Notes under the pieces: model-generated | Database searches by the model: none | Seen by the model: the letters and a program-made list of their open reading frames with translations, nothing else | Told to the model about the DNA's origin: nothing | NCBI GenBank assembly: GCA_946800325.1 | Contig: OX326958.1 | Span: 61,621,793-61,685,792, forward strand | DNA from: Luzula sylvatica | Taxonomy: Eukaryota > Streptophyta > Magnoliopsida > Poales > Juncaceae | DNA: 64,000 nucleotides | Direction: 5' to 3' | In this document: in pieces, positions 37,944-47,975 of the stretch | Layout of the letters: each line of letters opens with the position of its first letter | Position numbering within the stretch: position 1 is the stretch's first letter | Program-made: the position numbers and the translations under genes

Positions 37944-37983
<40 letters not shown>

Positions 37984-38039
37984 CCATTACAAGGTAGTTT
38001 TCAACGGAGAGAAATTGTCATATAGATCTAACAAAGAGA
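36126..38039. other. Intergenic region downstream of MIR394
   Basis: AT-rich. A local duplication is at 36668-36745 (ATTAATTTAAATATCCATCT twice). A (CA)n tract lies at about 37299-37339 and a (GA)n tract at 37950-37981. 37140-37560 is less AT-rich but shows no conserved protein. Confidence 0.55.
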
Positions 38040-38190
38040 AACCAACAAAACTCTATTGACAGTATGCCCACCTCAATTAATTACGAGTCTTAATCTTAAT
38101 TCTCCTCAGCACCTTAATCTAATATTTCAATCGATTAAGACCTAATTTCATGAGAGGTGGACAGAATGCCAAAGAAAACTGTTGGAAACA
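38040..38190 (-). ncRNA. MIR394: MIR394 precursor hairpin
   Basis: On the minus strand the 5' arm carries TTGGCATTCTGTCCACCTCT (38172-38153). This equals miR394 except for the last base (U instead of C). The 3' arm carries AGGTGGGCATACTGTCAATAG (38073-38053), the expected miR394* sequence with one change. The duplex has two mismatches and two G:U pairs. The stem extends below it (CCAACAGTTTT pairs with the GTTTTGTTGG side) and above it (GTCTTAATC with GATTAAGAC). In plants miR394 represses the F-box gene LCR, which controls leaf shape and shoot stem-cell competence. A TATA box lies about 200 bases upstream. The precursor ends are approximate. Confidence 0.95.
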
Positions 38191-38387
38191 CTTTGATAAA
38201 CCCACATGACACTATAATTATTATGCTTTTCTTCCCCTTTCCGAAACCCTAGCTTTTTTGGTATGTGTTCTTGGAGAAGAAGGAAAGAAAGGAGATAAAA
38301 GGTATTAATAATTGTGGGTTAAACAATCAAAAGCCGCAAATGGGATTGAGACTTGAGAGATGGGATTGTTCTTGTTGCCTTTGTGTG

Positions 38388-38395
38388 TATTTATA
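38388..38395 (-). promoter_or_regulatory. Probable TATA box of MIR394
   Basis: The minus strand reads CAGTCTATAAATACACACAA. TATAAATA (38395-38388) is about 215 bases upstream of the mature miR394, a normal distance for a plant pri-miRNA promoter. The following transcribed part contains CTTCTCCAAGAACACATACC. Confidence 0.7.
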
Positions 38396-38904
38396 GACTG
38401 ATTTGGTTCTACTGCTGTGAGAAATAAATGGAGAAGATTAGAGAGAGAAGATGCCCTAATTTTTTCATGGATAAGTGCAGCATTAATCCTTTCACTTTAT
38501 TTAAATTACAATTTAGTCCTTACATGTTTTCAATTTAATTCCTTTTCTTCAAAAAAAATTTAATTCCTTTTCTTGTATATTTAGAAAAATGTCCATCATA
38601 AATTTCTAACTTGCTAACTGTTTATTGATAGACTTGACCTTTCTAATTGGATTTAAAAATTTCAATTGCATTTAATTTTTTTTTTTAATAATAAATTGAC
38701 ATCCACTAATGACAATGAGAAGAAAACACATAATTTCTCACAACCTATATTTTTTGTATCTCATATTCATCCAATTAGGCTATTGGCACAATGACTATTG
38801 TAGTTAATTTTAAAACAAAGAATATGATATGCAAAATATATCAATTAACTAAAAGATGAATTATTAAAAAGAAATTGTATAAAGAAGGGGTCATGTGAGT
38901 AGTG

Positions 38905-39062
38905 ACAGGAATCCTACCTTACTATCTCGAATTCTGCTCACCTCTCATGTGACAGACAAGAATTGGATGTAATAAAAAGTAGATAGAAAATTACTTATTC
39001 ATTGGTTGTCAAGTGACGGGTGGGTAGAATTCGAGATAGTAAAGATGAGGAGAGTATCATTT
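38905..39062. mobile_element. MITE-like hairpin, about 155 bp
   Basis: TTACTATCTCGAATTCTGCTC at about 38919 is mirrored by GAGCAGAATTCGAGATAG-like sequence (TAGAATTCGAGATAGTAAAG) at about 39025. The complementarity continues inward (CTCATGTGACAGACAAGAATTGG against ATTGGTTGTCAAGTGAC). It lies about 500 bp upstream of MIR394. No target duplication was assigned. Confidence 0.65.
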
Positions 39063-39171
39063 CTCGGGTCCATACCGATGTCCAATAAATAAAGATCAAA
39101 GAAAAGAACAACTCGTATTCGAAAGTAGCAATCTAAATATATAATTCAAGAAATATATATATATATATATA

Positions 39172-39436
39172 TATACATGATTGTTAAGGAGAATCCAAAA
39201 AGAATCCAAGCAGGAAAAATATAATAATGAAATTAGCAAAATATACTATTCAAATTAACAAAATATATTACTGAATCCAACATGTTAAATGGCTAAAATT
39301 AAGAATAAAATAATATATTTTCAACAGTATATTTTGCTAAATACAATAATATATATTTCTTATTTCAATAAAATATTTTGATTATTGGATTCTTTTTTGG
39401 ATTCTTTTTGTGGATTCTTGTTAGCATTTATGTATG

Positions 39437-39440
<4 letters not shown>
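39172..39440. mobile_element. MITE in a TA-rich site, about 265 bp
   Basis: The left arm GAGAATCCAAAAAGAATCC (39190) and right arm GGATTCTTTTTGTGGATTC (39398) are complementary. Inner words (AAAATATACT and AGTATATTTT) also pair. (TA)n runs on both sides (39157-39177 and 39431-39480) suggest insertion into a TA repeat. A T18 run follows at 39481. Confidence 0.6.

Positions 39441-39498
<58 letters not shown>
39441..39498. repeat. (TA)n followed by T18
   Basis: About 40 bases of TA and then an 18-base T run. Confidence 0.95.
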
Positions 39499-39499
<1 letters not shown>

Positions 39500-39500
<1 letters not shown>

Positions 39501-40089
39501 TATATAACATACATTTGTTAAGCATAAAATAATGCAACATTATATAGTAGTTAACAATTCACTAATGTACAAGAATCTCAACTTTTTTTAAATTTTGCAC
39601 AAGAAAGCATTGATTTGAATTAGTTTGCACAAATATCTTTTTCTTTATCGGTCATTTAAATTTTTGTATATTTTATTTAAGTTAGTTCTTAGTTTTTCCT
39701 TTTCATTATGCGAAAATTATGTATTGTAATTTTCGATAACTTATATAATGATGATGTGAGAGAGATAAAAGAATTCTTGACGTTAAAAAAACAAATTTTT
39801 GATAACTTAATAGTATAGAATGATGATGTGCAATAGACATAAGAGCTTTTTGACTAAAAAAACAAATATCTTTTTCTTTCACCAAAGGTGAATTAGCTAA
39901 CATTATCTTATTTTTTTATTTTAATTTTAAATAAGGGACTTAGCCATATGTATTAATTAAAAACAGAGAATTTACAAGAGAAGACATAACCATTTCTATG
40001 TTAGTCCCTCAAAATATTGTGTGTAGTGTTGTTACAGTAATTATTTTTTGTCTGACCTCCCAAAATATTATTGTCAAGATTCGTCAATG
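39500..40089. other. AT-rich intergenic DNA
   Basis: A short direct duplication (TAATGATGATGTGAGAGAGA at 39746 and GAATGATGATGTGCAATAGA at 39818, each followed by ATAA and AAAAAACAAAT). No gene. Confidence 0.5.
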
Positions 40090-40636
40090 AATTCTAAATT
40101 ATCTATCATAATTCCAGCCCTTTTGCTACTTCTTCATCCTTGTTAACTTGATCGTTTCCTTGACAGTCTTGATCTCTATTCGTGACGGTGGTGGTCGATT
40201 ATGTTCAAAGACTCTAGCGTTTATTTCCTTCTAGATGTTTCATCCTATCGATATCCAAAGGTGTCCCAAGGGTTGCTTTCCTCGTCATGTCATGTAGGGA
40301 TATTTTCTTTGCTCGTCTCAAATTTTGTTGGTGGTTAAGTTAGTCGATCGGGCTTCTTCCATGCACACATTGTGTAGGGACAAGATCGCAGTAACTGGTC
40401 ACAATTCTTCCATTCTTGGAGGCAAAATACACATTGTGGATTGCGGGGCCAAAATTGTTTGCTTAGAAGATCAGACGTGTTTACTTTTTTGAAAGAGCAA
40501 GCCATGTGAGGAAACGTACTTTGCCGTGAGTTTTAATCTTCTAAAGAGCATTTTGCCACGAGCATTCGATTCTCGGGTTTCTTATAAGAGAGTAGGTCGA
40601 TTTTGTTGAGAAGAAGCAGTAGTGGTGCTCTCCATT
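40090..40636 (-). pseudogene. LINE ORF2 3' remnant (zf-RVT region)
   Basis: In reverse complement, broken frames resemble the zinc-binding C-terminal region of plant LINE ORF2: KVRFLTWLALSKK (about 40515-40477), then in a shifted frame NTSDLLSKQFWPRNPQCVFC and CDQLLRSCPYTMCAWKKP (down to about 40350). Several frameshifts and stops are present. It is abutted at 40637 by an LTR fragment. Confidence 0.6.
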
Positions 40637-40704
40637 GGTTCAAATTTTCTATGATTTGATTATCTTAAAACAATACCGATACTACTAATCAAGTGTAAGT
40701 TTCA

Positions 40705-40747
<43 letters not shown>

Positions 40748-40935
40748 CCCGCAAAAGAAATCAAAGAAACAAACACCAACGCAAACACAAGTACTTCAAC
40801 AAAAATTAAAGATCATCAAGGAAGACTCAACACGTCGAAGAATCAAGACGACGATAAAAAGAAAAGACGAGAGCACTCGATCAAGTGAAGAAATCAAGAC
40901 GTCGAAATTTTTCGCAAGTTGGAACATCACAAAAT
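40637..40935 (+). mobile_element. LTR fragment related to 59967-61215
   Basis: TTGGTTCAAATTTTCTATG, then TTTGATTATCTTAAAACA (40636 on) matches the first bases of the solo LTR at 59967 (TTGGTTCAAATTTCC, TTTGATTATTTCAAAACA). Similarity continues patchily (AGAATCAAGACG). A (TA)n tract (40707-40745) lies inside. The 3' part is missing. Confidence 0.55.
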
Positions 40936-42086
40936 GACAAAAATAATCCATATGTATCCCTAAACTTGAGAATAGATGTTTAACCCCGAGCCTCTCATTT
41001 TCCTCGAGTAAACAATTTTTTGCGATTTATGTGGCACTTGTCGGAATGGAGTTTTCCGTTTCCGGTCCATAAGAAAACTCGAGTTATTTTTGTCTAACCC
41101 AATGTTTGTGAACAATGTCTTGTCCCAATTTATTTTGTAAATTCATTATTTCGGAAAAACTGACGAGGGTGCACAACACGATTGTTAGATAGTTGTGTGA
41201 GTCTTGAGAAGGATGATGGGTTATCAGCACATTGAAGAACAAGGATTTTTACTTCGGCCGATTGGATGAGGAGGGTATACAAATTCGAAATTTTCCCGAA
41301 TAACGTCAATAGAAAGGTTGAAGATCATGGGAGAGGCCTTGAAGATCATGAGAGAATGATCTCCTTTTCTAAGATCGCATCTATTTAAGAAAAAAAAAAG
41401 AGGACGGAATCATTTGTTTTTAGAATAGTGATGTACATCCCCTAGTATTCTCTCCCAAGGTGTCTTGATAACGTGAATATGATTTAACATTTTAATTTAT
41501 GATTTGATTATTTTAATTTATGATTGAAAATTCAATTAAAATGTCATATCATGAATTACTGTGTTAATTTTTAACATGTTAAATCATATTAATGTCATTC
41601 AGATTTTTACGGGGGTGATGGAGGTATGTCCAACATTTTCCTTGTTTTTTTAGAGGAACGAAAGATGTGAGGAGATTATGTATCCACGAAATTCATCTTG
41701 GTAAGAACCTTTTATGTCCACGAGGCATTCAAAGTTTTTTTTTTTTGAAATCTAGTTTGAGTAGGATAGAAGAGATTTTTTTGTTGCGGTTAATAGTTGA
41801 TGATTTTCTTGTTATGGTCGTACTTGAATTCTTGTGACAATAGTTGTTGATTTTCTCTTTTTCTTGTTGTGGTCGTACTTAAAAGGTTTTTTAAGCAAGG
41901 AATATTTTGTCAAATTTAACACGCAGTTGAGTAAAAAACTTTTTTTTTTTTTGTTGTAAGGTGTAAAATGAAGTATCTAAAAAGTGAAGGAATTTTTTAC
42001 AAAGTTCACAAAAATATAGTTTTTTTTTGCTTTGAAAGAATTCCCTGGACAAAACAATCCTTTTGACCTCGATTCTAAAAAAACTC
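40936..42086. other. Intergenic DNA, decayed repeat sequence
   Basis: No intact gene. 41000-41400 is less AT-rich and could be decayed retroelement DNA (GAAGATCATGGGAGAGG and GAAGATCATGAGAGA, two near copies at 41320-41355). TCTTGTTGTGGTCGTACTT words recur at 41808-41880. Confidence 0.45.
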
Positions 42087-42603
42087 CTGAAATTTTCAAT
42101 AAACCACCTATTTTTTTGGATATTCTAAAATACTCCCTATTTTTTTGGAAACTTCCAAAGGTTAACCCTTTCTTCCAAACTTTTATTTTCAAATACCATC
42201 CTATATGGATTAAAACTAGCCATAAATGGTGTTTATTTTTTATTTTTGACAAAAATACCCTTCTATTTTCATATGTAGTAATTAAAAAATATTTTTGTTA
42301 TTTTTTATTAATTTTATTAATTTAAGAAAATTCATAAATATTTTTTAACATGTAGTGATTTGAAAATAATAACATTATTACATGTTATGTTTATATAATT
42401 ATGATTTTATTTTTTTAATTGCTACATATGTAAATAGAAAGATATTTTGGTCAAAAAAGAATTAACACAATTTATGATTAGTTTTAATCTCTATAAGAAA
42501 TATTTGAAAATAAAAATTTGAGAGTTTTTTTTTTTTGGAGTTTTCACAATAGGGATTTTTTAGAATATTCAAAAAAGATAAGGGGTTTTTTGAAAATTTT
42601 CTT
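42087..42603. mobile_element. AT-rich TIR element (MULE-like family)
   Basis: The left arm GAAATTTTCAATAAACCACC (42089) pairs with the right end GGGGTTTTTTGAAAATTTTC (ending 42601). Inside, GGATATTCTAAAA/TTTTAGAATATTC and ACAAAAATACCCTTC/ATATTTTGGTC mirror each other. Flanking AAAAACTC occurs on both sides (about 42079-42086 and 42604-42611), a probable 8-9 bp target duplication. It is non-coding. Confidence 0.65.
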
Positions 42604-42611
42604 AAAAACTC

Positions 42612-43184
42612 TATAGGCTATAAATTAAAGGTTGGTGGTCATTTTGATTTGTGGGTTAAATGAGCTAGATTTTGCATCTTTTTAGTAATTAGTAATTACT
42701 AATTAGCCATAACCCAACCCAAATACTACCTAAACCTAGTCACAGAATCCTACAGAGGCAGATTGGATTTGTCAGAAATCTCTGAAAAGAGATTATATAT
42801 AAATTATTAGGGTTTAGAAATTCATTTATTAGCTATGTTTTTACAAGATTGTTTTGTAAAAGAGATCATTTTCTTCAGTTTCGAAGCAAAGTCTGAAGCA
42901 GCCATTAAATTGGAAAATCATGAATGAAGAACAGAGCATTATCATATTTCTCCACTAGGTATATAGTTATGAAATTAAATGAAAGTCATGATGGCTTGAA
43001 CAATGAACATACTTAAAAGTAAACCCAATTTAATGGGCTTGTACAGAAGGGCCCACAACCTGACAATGATGACCATTTACAATAGTTCTCACTAGAGGAG
43101 AATAACTGTGTGGCTTTAAATTCCATTCTGCTCTATATTTATTTCTCTCACTCCATTCCATGAAACTATTCTGCTTTCAAGTCA
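42612..43184. other. Intergenic DNA
   Basis: No gene or structured repeat recognised. Contains TTTAGTAATTAGTAATTAC at 42690. Confidence 0.5.
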
Positions 43185-43623
43185 AAAAAATATGGCCAAA
43201 TTTCATTTGTACTTTTGCTGAACCTCGTAATTTCACCTGTAAAACGAGTAAATGGAGAAGGCTCGGTGGTCCTTCATCCATGAACCCATTGGCCATAATT
43301 TTTCGTATATCTCTGCAAAACGTGAAATATCATGAATATCCTTACAAAACTATAAAACTACTAAAATTTCACGAATGCCATTTTTATTAGATTTCGATTA
43401 GCGTTAAGATTATCACAAGTTTTTGTTTTTCAAATTTACAAAAATAAAAAAGACACCAATTGACTGTAATCTTAAGAAATAGTTAATCGAAATATAACAA
43501 AAAAGATATATGTGAAATTTTAGTAGTTTTGTAGGGGTATTCATGATATTTCATATTTTACAGAGGTATAAGTAAAATTGTGGAATTTTGTAAGGATACA
43601 TATCAAATTTTGCCAAAAAATAT
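43185..43623. mobile_element. Small MULE, 421 bp, 9-bp TSD, with nested SINE fragment
   Basis: Element 43194-43614. The left end is GGCCAAATTTCATTTGTAC and the right end inverted is GGCAAAATTTGATATGTATC. It is flanked by a perfect AAAAAATAT (43185-43193, 43615-43623). The arms are complementary along most of their length (TGAAATATCATGAATATCC against GGTATTCATGATATTTCA). The left arm is interrupted at about 43237-43297 by a SINE fragment. Confidence 0.88.
43240..43294 (-). mobile_element. SINE fragment, internally deleted
   Basis: The reverse complement carries the 3' body of the SINE at 31105-31238 (ATGAAGGACCACCGAGCC, TTCTCCATTTACTCGTTTT), joined to GGCCAATGGG, which matches that SINE's first bases. 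The pol III boxes are deleted. Confidence 0.75.
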
Positions 43624-44575
43624 TGGGAATAAATATTAAATATATATAAGCACACCTTTGACTGTGCAATGCATTAAATAACTGGGTACATATGGGAAAT
43701 TATCAATTTAAATTCCACCCATGATGTCTTGTTACTATTTATTAAGGAGACCATATATCCTGTGTTGTACGGATACGTCGATACGGCGACGCGTATCGGA
43801 TACGGCGATACGACAATTTAATATATGATTTATGATACGATACGGATACGACGATACGGCTAAATTCGATTTTTTGGAGTATCCGCGCAACATAGCTGAT
43901 ATATCTTGTCCTTGAGATTCCTCCACAATCCTTAACAATAGTAATTCATGTTTAATTTAATAATTAGTGTTTTGAATTAACAATTAATTCATAATTAATT
44001 ATTTTTAAATATTTAAAATTAATCATTAATTAGTATGTACCTTAATTCTATATTAAATTTTTAATAACAATGAATTAATTATTAATCTACTTAGTTAATT
44101 ATGAGATTAATTAGTGTGAGGAAATTGTGGAGGAAATAGGGGAAAAAGTATAATTGTCCTTTATTAAGTAGACATAAATGAGGACTGTCGACCATCCAAT
44201 GAGGACAAGCCACGTCCTATTTTATTTCTTCACGTGGCATGATACAAAAATTAAAATTCCCAAAATCATCAACAAATTTCTTGAGATTACAGGCATGCAA
44301 CCTGAATTAGCATGCAAGACCTTATTCTAATTCAAAATTCAAAATATATTAAATGCATGCTCCTGTTTTCATGAAGGATAAGATAAACATGTACTATTTC
44401 GTCTATTTTGTCTTCATGAGAGAGTTCGTAATATAATAGCGCTTAAGTACAGAATAAATACTGATCAGGTAAAAAATATGTTAATTACAAGTACAAAGCA
44501 TGTGTGAGACTGAGAAAACATCATGACTCATTTGGGTACGGTAAGTGATAAGTGGGAGTTTTCTCTATTTTAAAT
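43624..44575. other. Intergenic DNA with GATACGGCGA repeats
   Basis: At 43770-43860 the word GATACGGCGA/GATACGACGA/CGGATACG repeats about eight times, probably a decayed transposon terminus. The rest is AT-rich with no gene. Confidence 0.5.
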
Positions 44576-44577
44576 CG

Positions 44578-44752
44578 GGCGATGCTACAGTCACTCCCTC
44601 CCTCACTCCCAAATTCCCTCCCTAAGTCACTGACATGTGGACCCCACACTCACTTTCACAAAAATAAATATATGTGGGACCCACATGTCAGCCACCCTAG
44701 GGAGGGGATATGGGAGGGAGGGAGGGAGTGGCTTGAGCTTTACCGTTTTAAA
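44578..44752. mobile_element. MITE with long GC-rich TIRs, about 175 bp
   Basis: The left arm (CGATGCTACAGTCACTCCC, then CTCCCTCACTCCC, TGACATGTGGACCCCACA) is mirrored by the right arm (TGTGGGACCCACATGTCA, GGGAGGGAGGGAGTGGC, then GAGCTTTACCG). It folds almost end to end. Its GC-rich arms contrast with the AT-rich flank. Confidence 0.85.
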
Positions 44753-45190
44753 TCTAAAAGCTAGAAGAATTTGTAATTGTGACTTGTATTGCTTCATATT
44801 CAAATATTTTTTTTTGCATTGCTACCAATGGTCCAGTTATTAACACAAAATATCAAATGAAAAATAAAACCAAAAAAAATTCATGATTCAAGAATTATAT
44901 TTCATTTAAAAAAAAAAAAGACATTGCTTCTACTTTGCTTATTTTTCATGTACCACGTCATCATTTAAAGTATAAACATTACGTTGTAATGCGTAATAAT
45001 ATTTGAACTAGTGATTAGTTATTGATTTTATGACAATGGTTTTTGTTTAAACATTTATTATTAGATGTTAAACACTGTAAATTTTTTTTAAAATTCACAT
45101 CCTATTACAACAAGATTCCTATATATAACATCCAAACTTTTTCAAATTTGCAAAAATGATCATGATATGCTTGAATTTGCATAAAAAAAA
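44753..45190. other. AT-rich intergenic DNA
   Basis: No gene; A and T homopolymers only. Confidence 0.5.
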
Positions 45191-45194
45191 AAAT

Positions 45195-46455
45195 CGCCAC
45201 ATATCTTGGCGAAACACGAGCATGTTTCGCTAGTAACTTGGCGAAACAGTTTAGTACTGATTTGGACCTGTTAATTCGGATCAAAACTTGTTCACATGGT
45301 AAAAAAAAAAAAAAAATTGATGATGTTTCCCCAAGTTGCATGGCGAAACAACCTTAATCATGTTTTTTGACATCGATCATTGTCAGATTCCCCCAATGAG
45401 TGGGAAGGAATAACATTTTGTGTGTTTTACCAGGGTAAATGGTGAAACATCATGAATCCTGTATTTTAGGGGTTCTCAAGATTTCTTTTTTTTTTTTTTA
45501 CAATTTTAACATTATTTTTTACCAGTTTATATTAAGAATTATAAAATTATTAAAATACAAAAAATTTAAATCTTTTTAAGTACGATACTATAATATGAAT
45601 ATATTGTTTGCAATTTTCAATTGTATGATTTAACATATTTATTGATGTGTTCTATGTTAATTTTTCCAATATAATAAAACATGAAATAAAACACAAAAAA
45701 TAAAACACAATCAAAATACATCACAAATTCGCACAACACAACCAAAGAACTAATAATGTTAATAATATTAAAAATATATAATTAAGTACTAAAAGTAATT
45801 TCAGAAAATAAAATAATATAGTATATATTAAATAATACAAAAAAATATTTTATTCCAATTAATTCAAAATAATCAATAAAAAATACCAAAAAATCAAAAA
45901 AAATGTGAATAATCTAATTTGACAAACTAATCTTACAAACGAACTTAATTTATCAACAAATTTCATTGAAAAATAACTAATTAACCTAATTTTAATCTAT
46001 TTTAACTAATAAAAGAGTTAAACAACTTACAAGGGATAGTAGAAACATGATTTCTCCTTCAAATATACCACTTGTCTGCGAGTTGTGTGATATATGGGGC
46101 TTTTGCTTGGAGAAAAACGGGAAGAATAAGAATAAAAGAGAAGAAAAATAGGGAGGAGATTGTGTTTAAGACAGTGTGTTCCGCCAAGTTATCCGGTGAA
46201 ACACACATTATTTAAAAACCACGTCCCCACTCTTGGTGCACATTTACTTCTTATTGAGATTACACATAATCTCCACTTCAAATGTTTGTTTCGTCAAGTT
46301 ACCTGGGGAAACAGCCTAAAGCTTATTTTTTGGGCTATGACCCGCTTAATACGTTTTGACCATGTTTAGTGGGTCAAAATGGCGTTTAAAATGTTTCGTC
46401 AAGTTACATGGCGAAACAGGGTCGTGTTGCGCCACATAGCCTGGCGAAAGAGCTA
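45195..46455. repeat. Dispersed palindromic TTTCGCCAAGT...TGGCGAAAC motif
   Basis: At least six degenerate copies of GTTTCGCCAAGTTACNTGGCG-type palindromes lie at about 45197-45252, 45326-45350, 45430-45450, 46177-46203, 46283-46312 and 46394-46450, between AT-rich spacers. No protein frame spans them. They resemble the decayed remains of one element, and the function is unknown. Confidence 0.6.
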
Positions 46456-46636
46456 TTTCTACAAAATCTACAAAATCAACGTTAAGTTTGCGAATCCAAA
46501 ACAAAGCATTGATATATATATATATATATACAATAATGATATGGACAATTATCATTTGATAAGTTCACGGTTCGATTGATCATAATAACTGTTTATCATT
46601 TCACATTAAATTAAATGATCGAATATAAATAAATCA

Positions 46637-47190
46637 TATTATTCTAAAATAAAATAAAAATATGATATAAAATATTCCTGAAAATATCTTGACGAATTAA
46701 TATTATTCTATGTTAAATAGTTATTAATAAAAATAGTTACTGAATAGTTTTTCTTGCCAAATTAACAATGAATGGATGAAAAATTAAAATTTGGATAAAA
46801 ATAATATTGCGGCTAATTTTAATTTCAACAATTATTTTAATTTCATCAACTCGTTTTGTAATAACTATTTTTATTTCATTAGCTAGTTTCTCGTAACTAT
46901 TTATATTTAACAAATATTGATTTATCAGCTAATTTGTTAATAGTTAATAAAAATAAATACTACAAAACTAACTGCTGAAATAAAATTAGATGTTGAAATT
47001 AGAACTAACGACAATATTATTTTAATGCTAGTTTTGATGTTCACTCATGCATTGTTGGTAAGAAATACTATTTAGTAACTATTTTTATTAACAACTATTT
47101 AACATTAAAATTAAATACTAGAATAATATTAGTTTGTCAAGATATTTCCAGGAATATTTTTTATATCATATTTTTATTTAATTTTAGTTT
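46637..47190. mobile_element. MITE-like inverted-repeat element, about 550 bp
   Basis: The left arm AATAAAAATATGATATAAAA, TATTCCTGAAAATATCTTGA, GTTAAATAGTTATTAATAAA is mirrored by the right arm ending TATCATATTTTTATTT (47165-47180). Arm complementarity spans about 100 bp. It is non-coding. A half-copy of the AT-rich TIR family follows (TATTTTGGTC, GGGTTTTTTGGAGTTTC, 47335-47480). Confidence 0.75.
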
Positions 47191-47975
47191 TCTTGGGGGT
47201 ATTTTTATTTAAAATTATGTATATGACATATAATTTTTTTAAATTAGTATATGTTAAAAAGTATTTATAGTGATTTTAAATTAATAAAATAATACAAAAA
47301 TATGTTTATTAAATTTAAAGATGAAAAATAGAGGGGTATTTTGGTCTAAAAATTTGTAATAACATGAAATACTCCTATTGGGGGAATTGAAAACAAAACC
47401 TTGTACGTAGGGGTTTTTTGGAGTTTCTCAAAAGTTAGGAGTTTTTTTGAAAATTCAAGAAAAAGTTAGGGGGTTATTTGTAAATTTCTCTATCCGAATG
47501 GAGTGTGAAGAATATGTTGAAAAAATAATAGTCTTGGTTGGAGAAATGGAAAGAAAGAACAAGTCTCACGTAGTCATTATGAGCACGCAGTGGCAATCAT
47601 GCGTTTCTCTGCATTTTCAACTCCAATCTGACCCACATCTGCAATCAATTCTATTTCAAATTTTAATTCCGATTCGGTCAAATTTCAAAATTAACTATTT
47701 TATTCAACTTTTTACGTTACACAAAAAGCTACGAGAAACACGCCTTACACTGGAGCACCATGCCAGAGAACAAACAGCCAAATAGTGCTATTATACAGTA
47801 CACAAAAGCCAATTAATCTTTTTTTTTTATTATTTATTTCACAAAGTCTCAACAAACTTAATAATTTTCATAGTGATTTTTATTATTTTTATTACATTAT
47901 GCATCATAACATATAAATATGTACTCGCACAAAGCAAGAATATCGTGTGAAATATTCTATAAATATGTACTTTAA
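47191..47975. other. Intergenic DNA 3' of AMY2
   Basis: Contains the AT-rich TIR-family half copy (47300-47480), then unremarkable sequence to the AMY2 stop. A short open frame at 47447-47785 has no recognisable domain. Confidence 0.5.
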
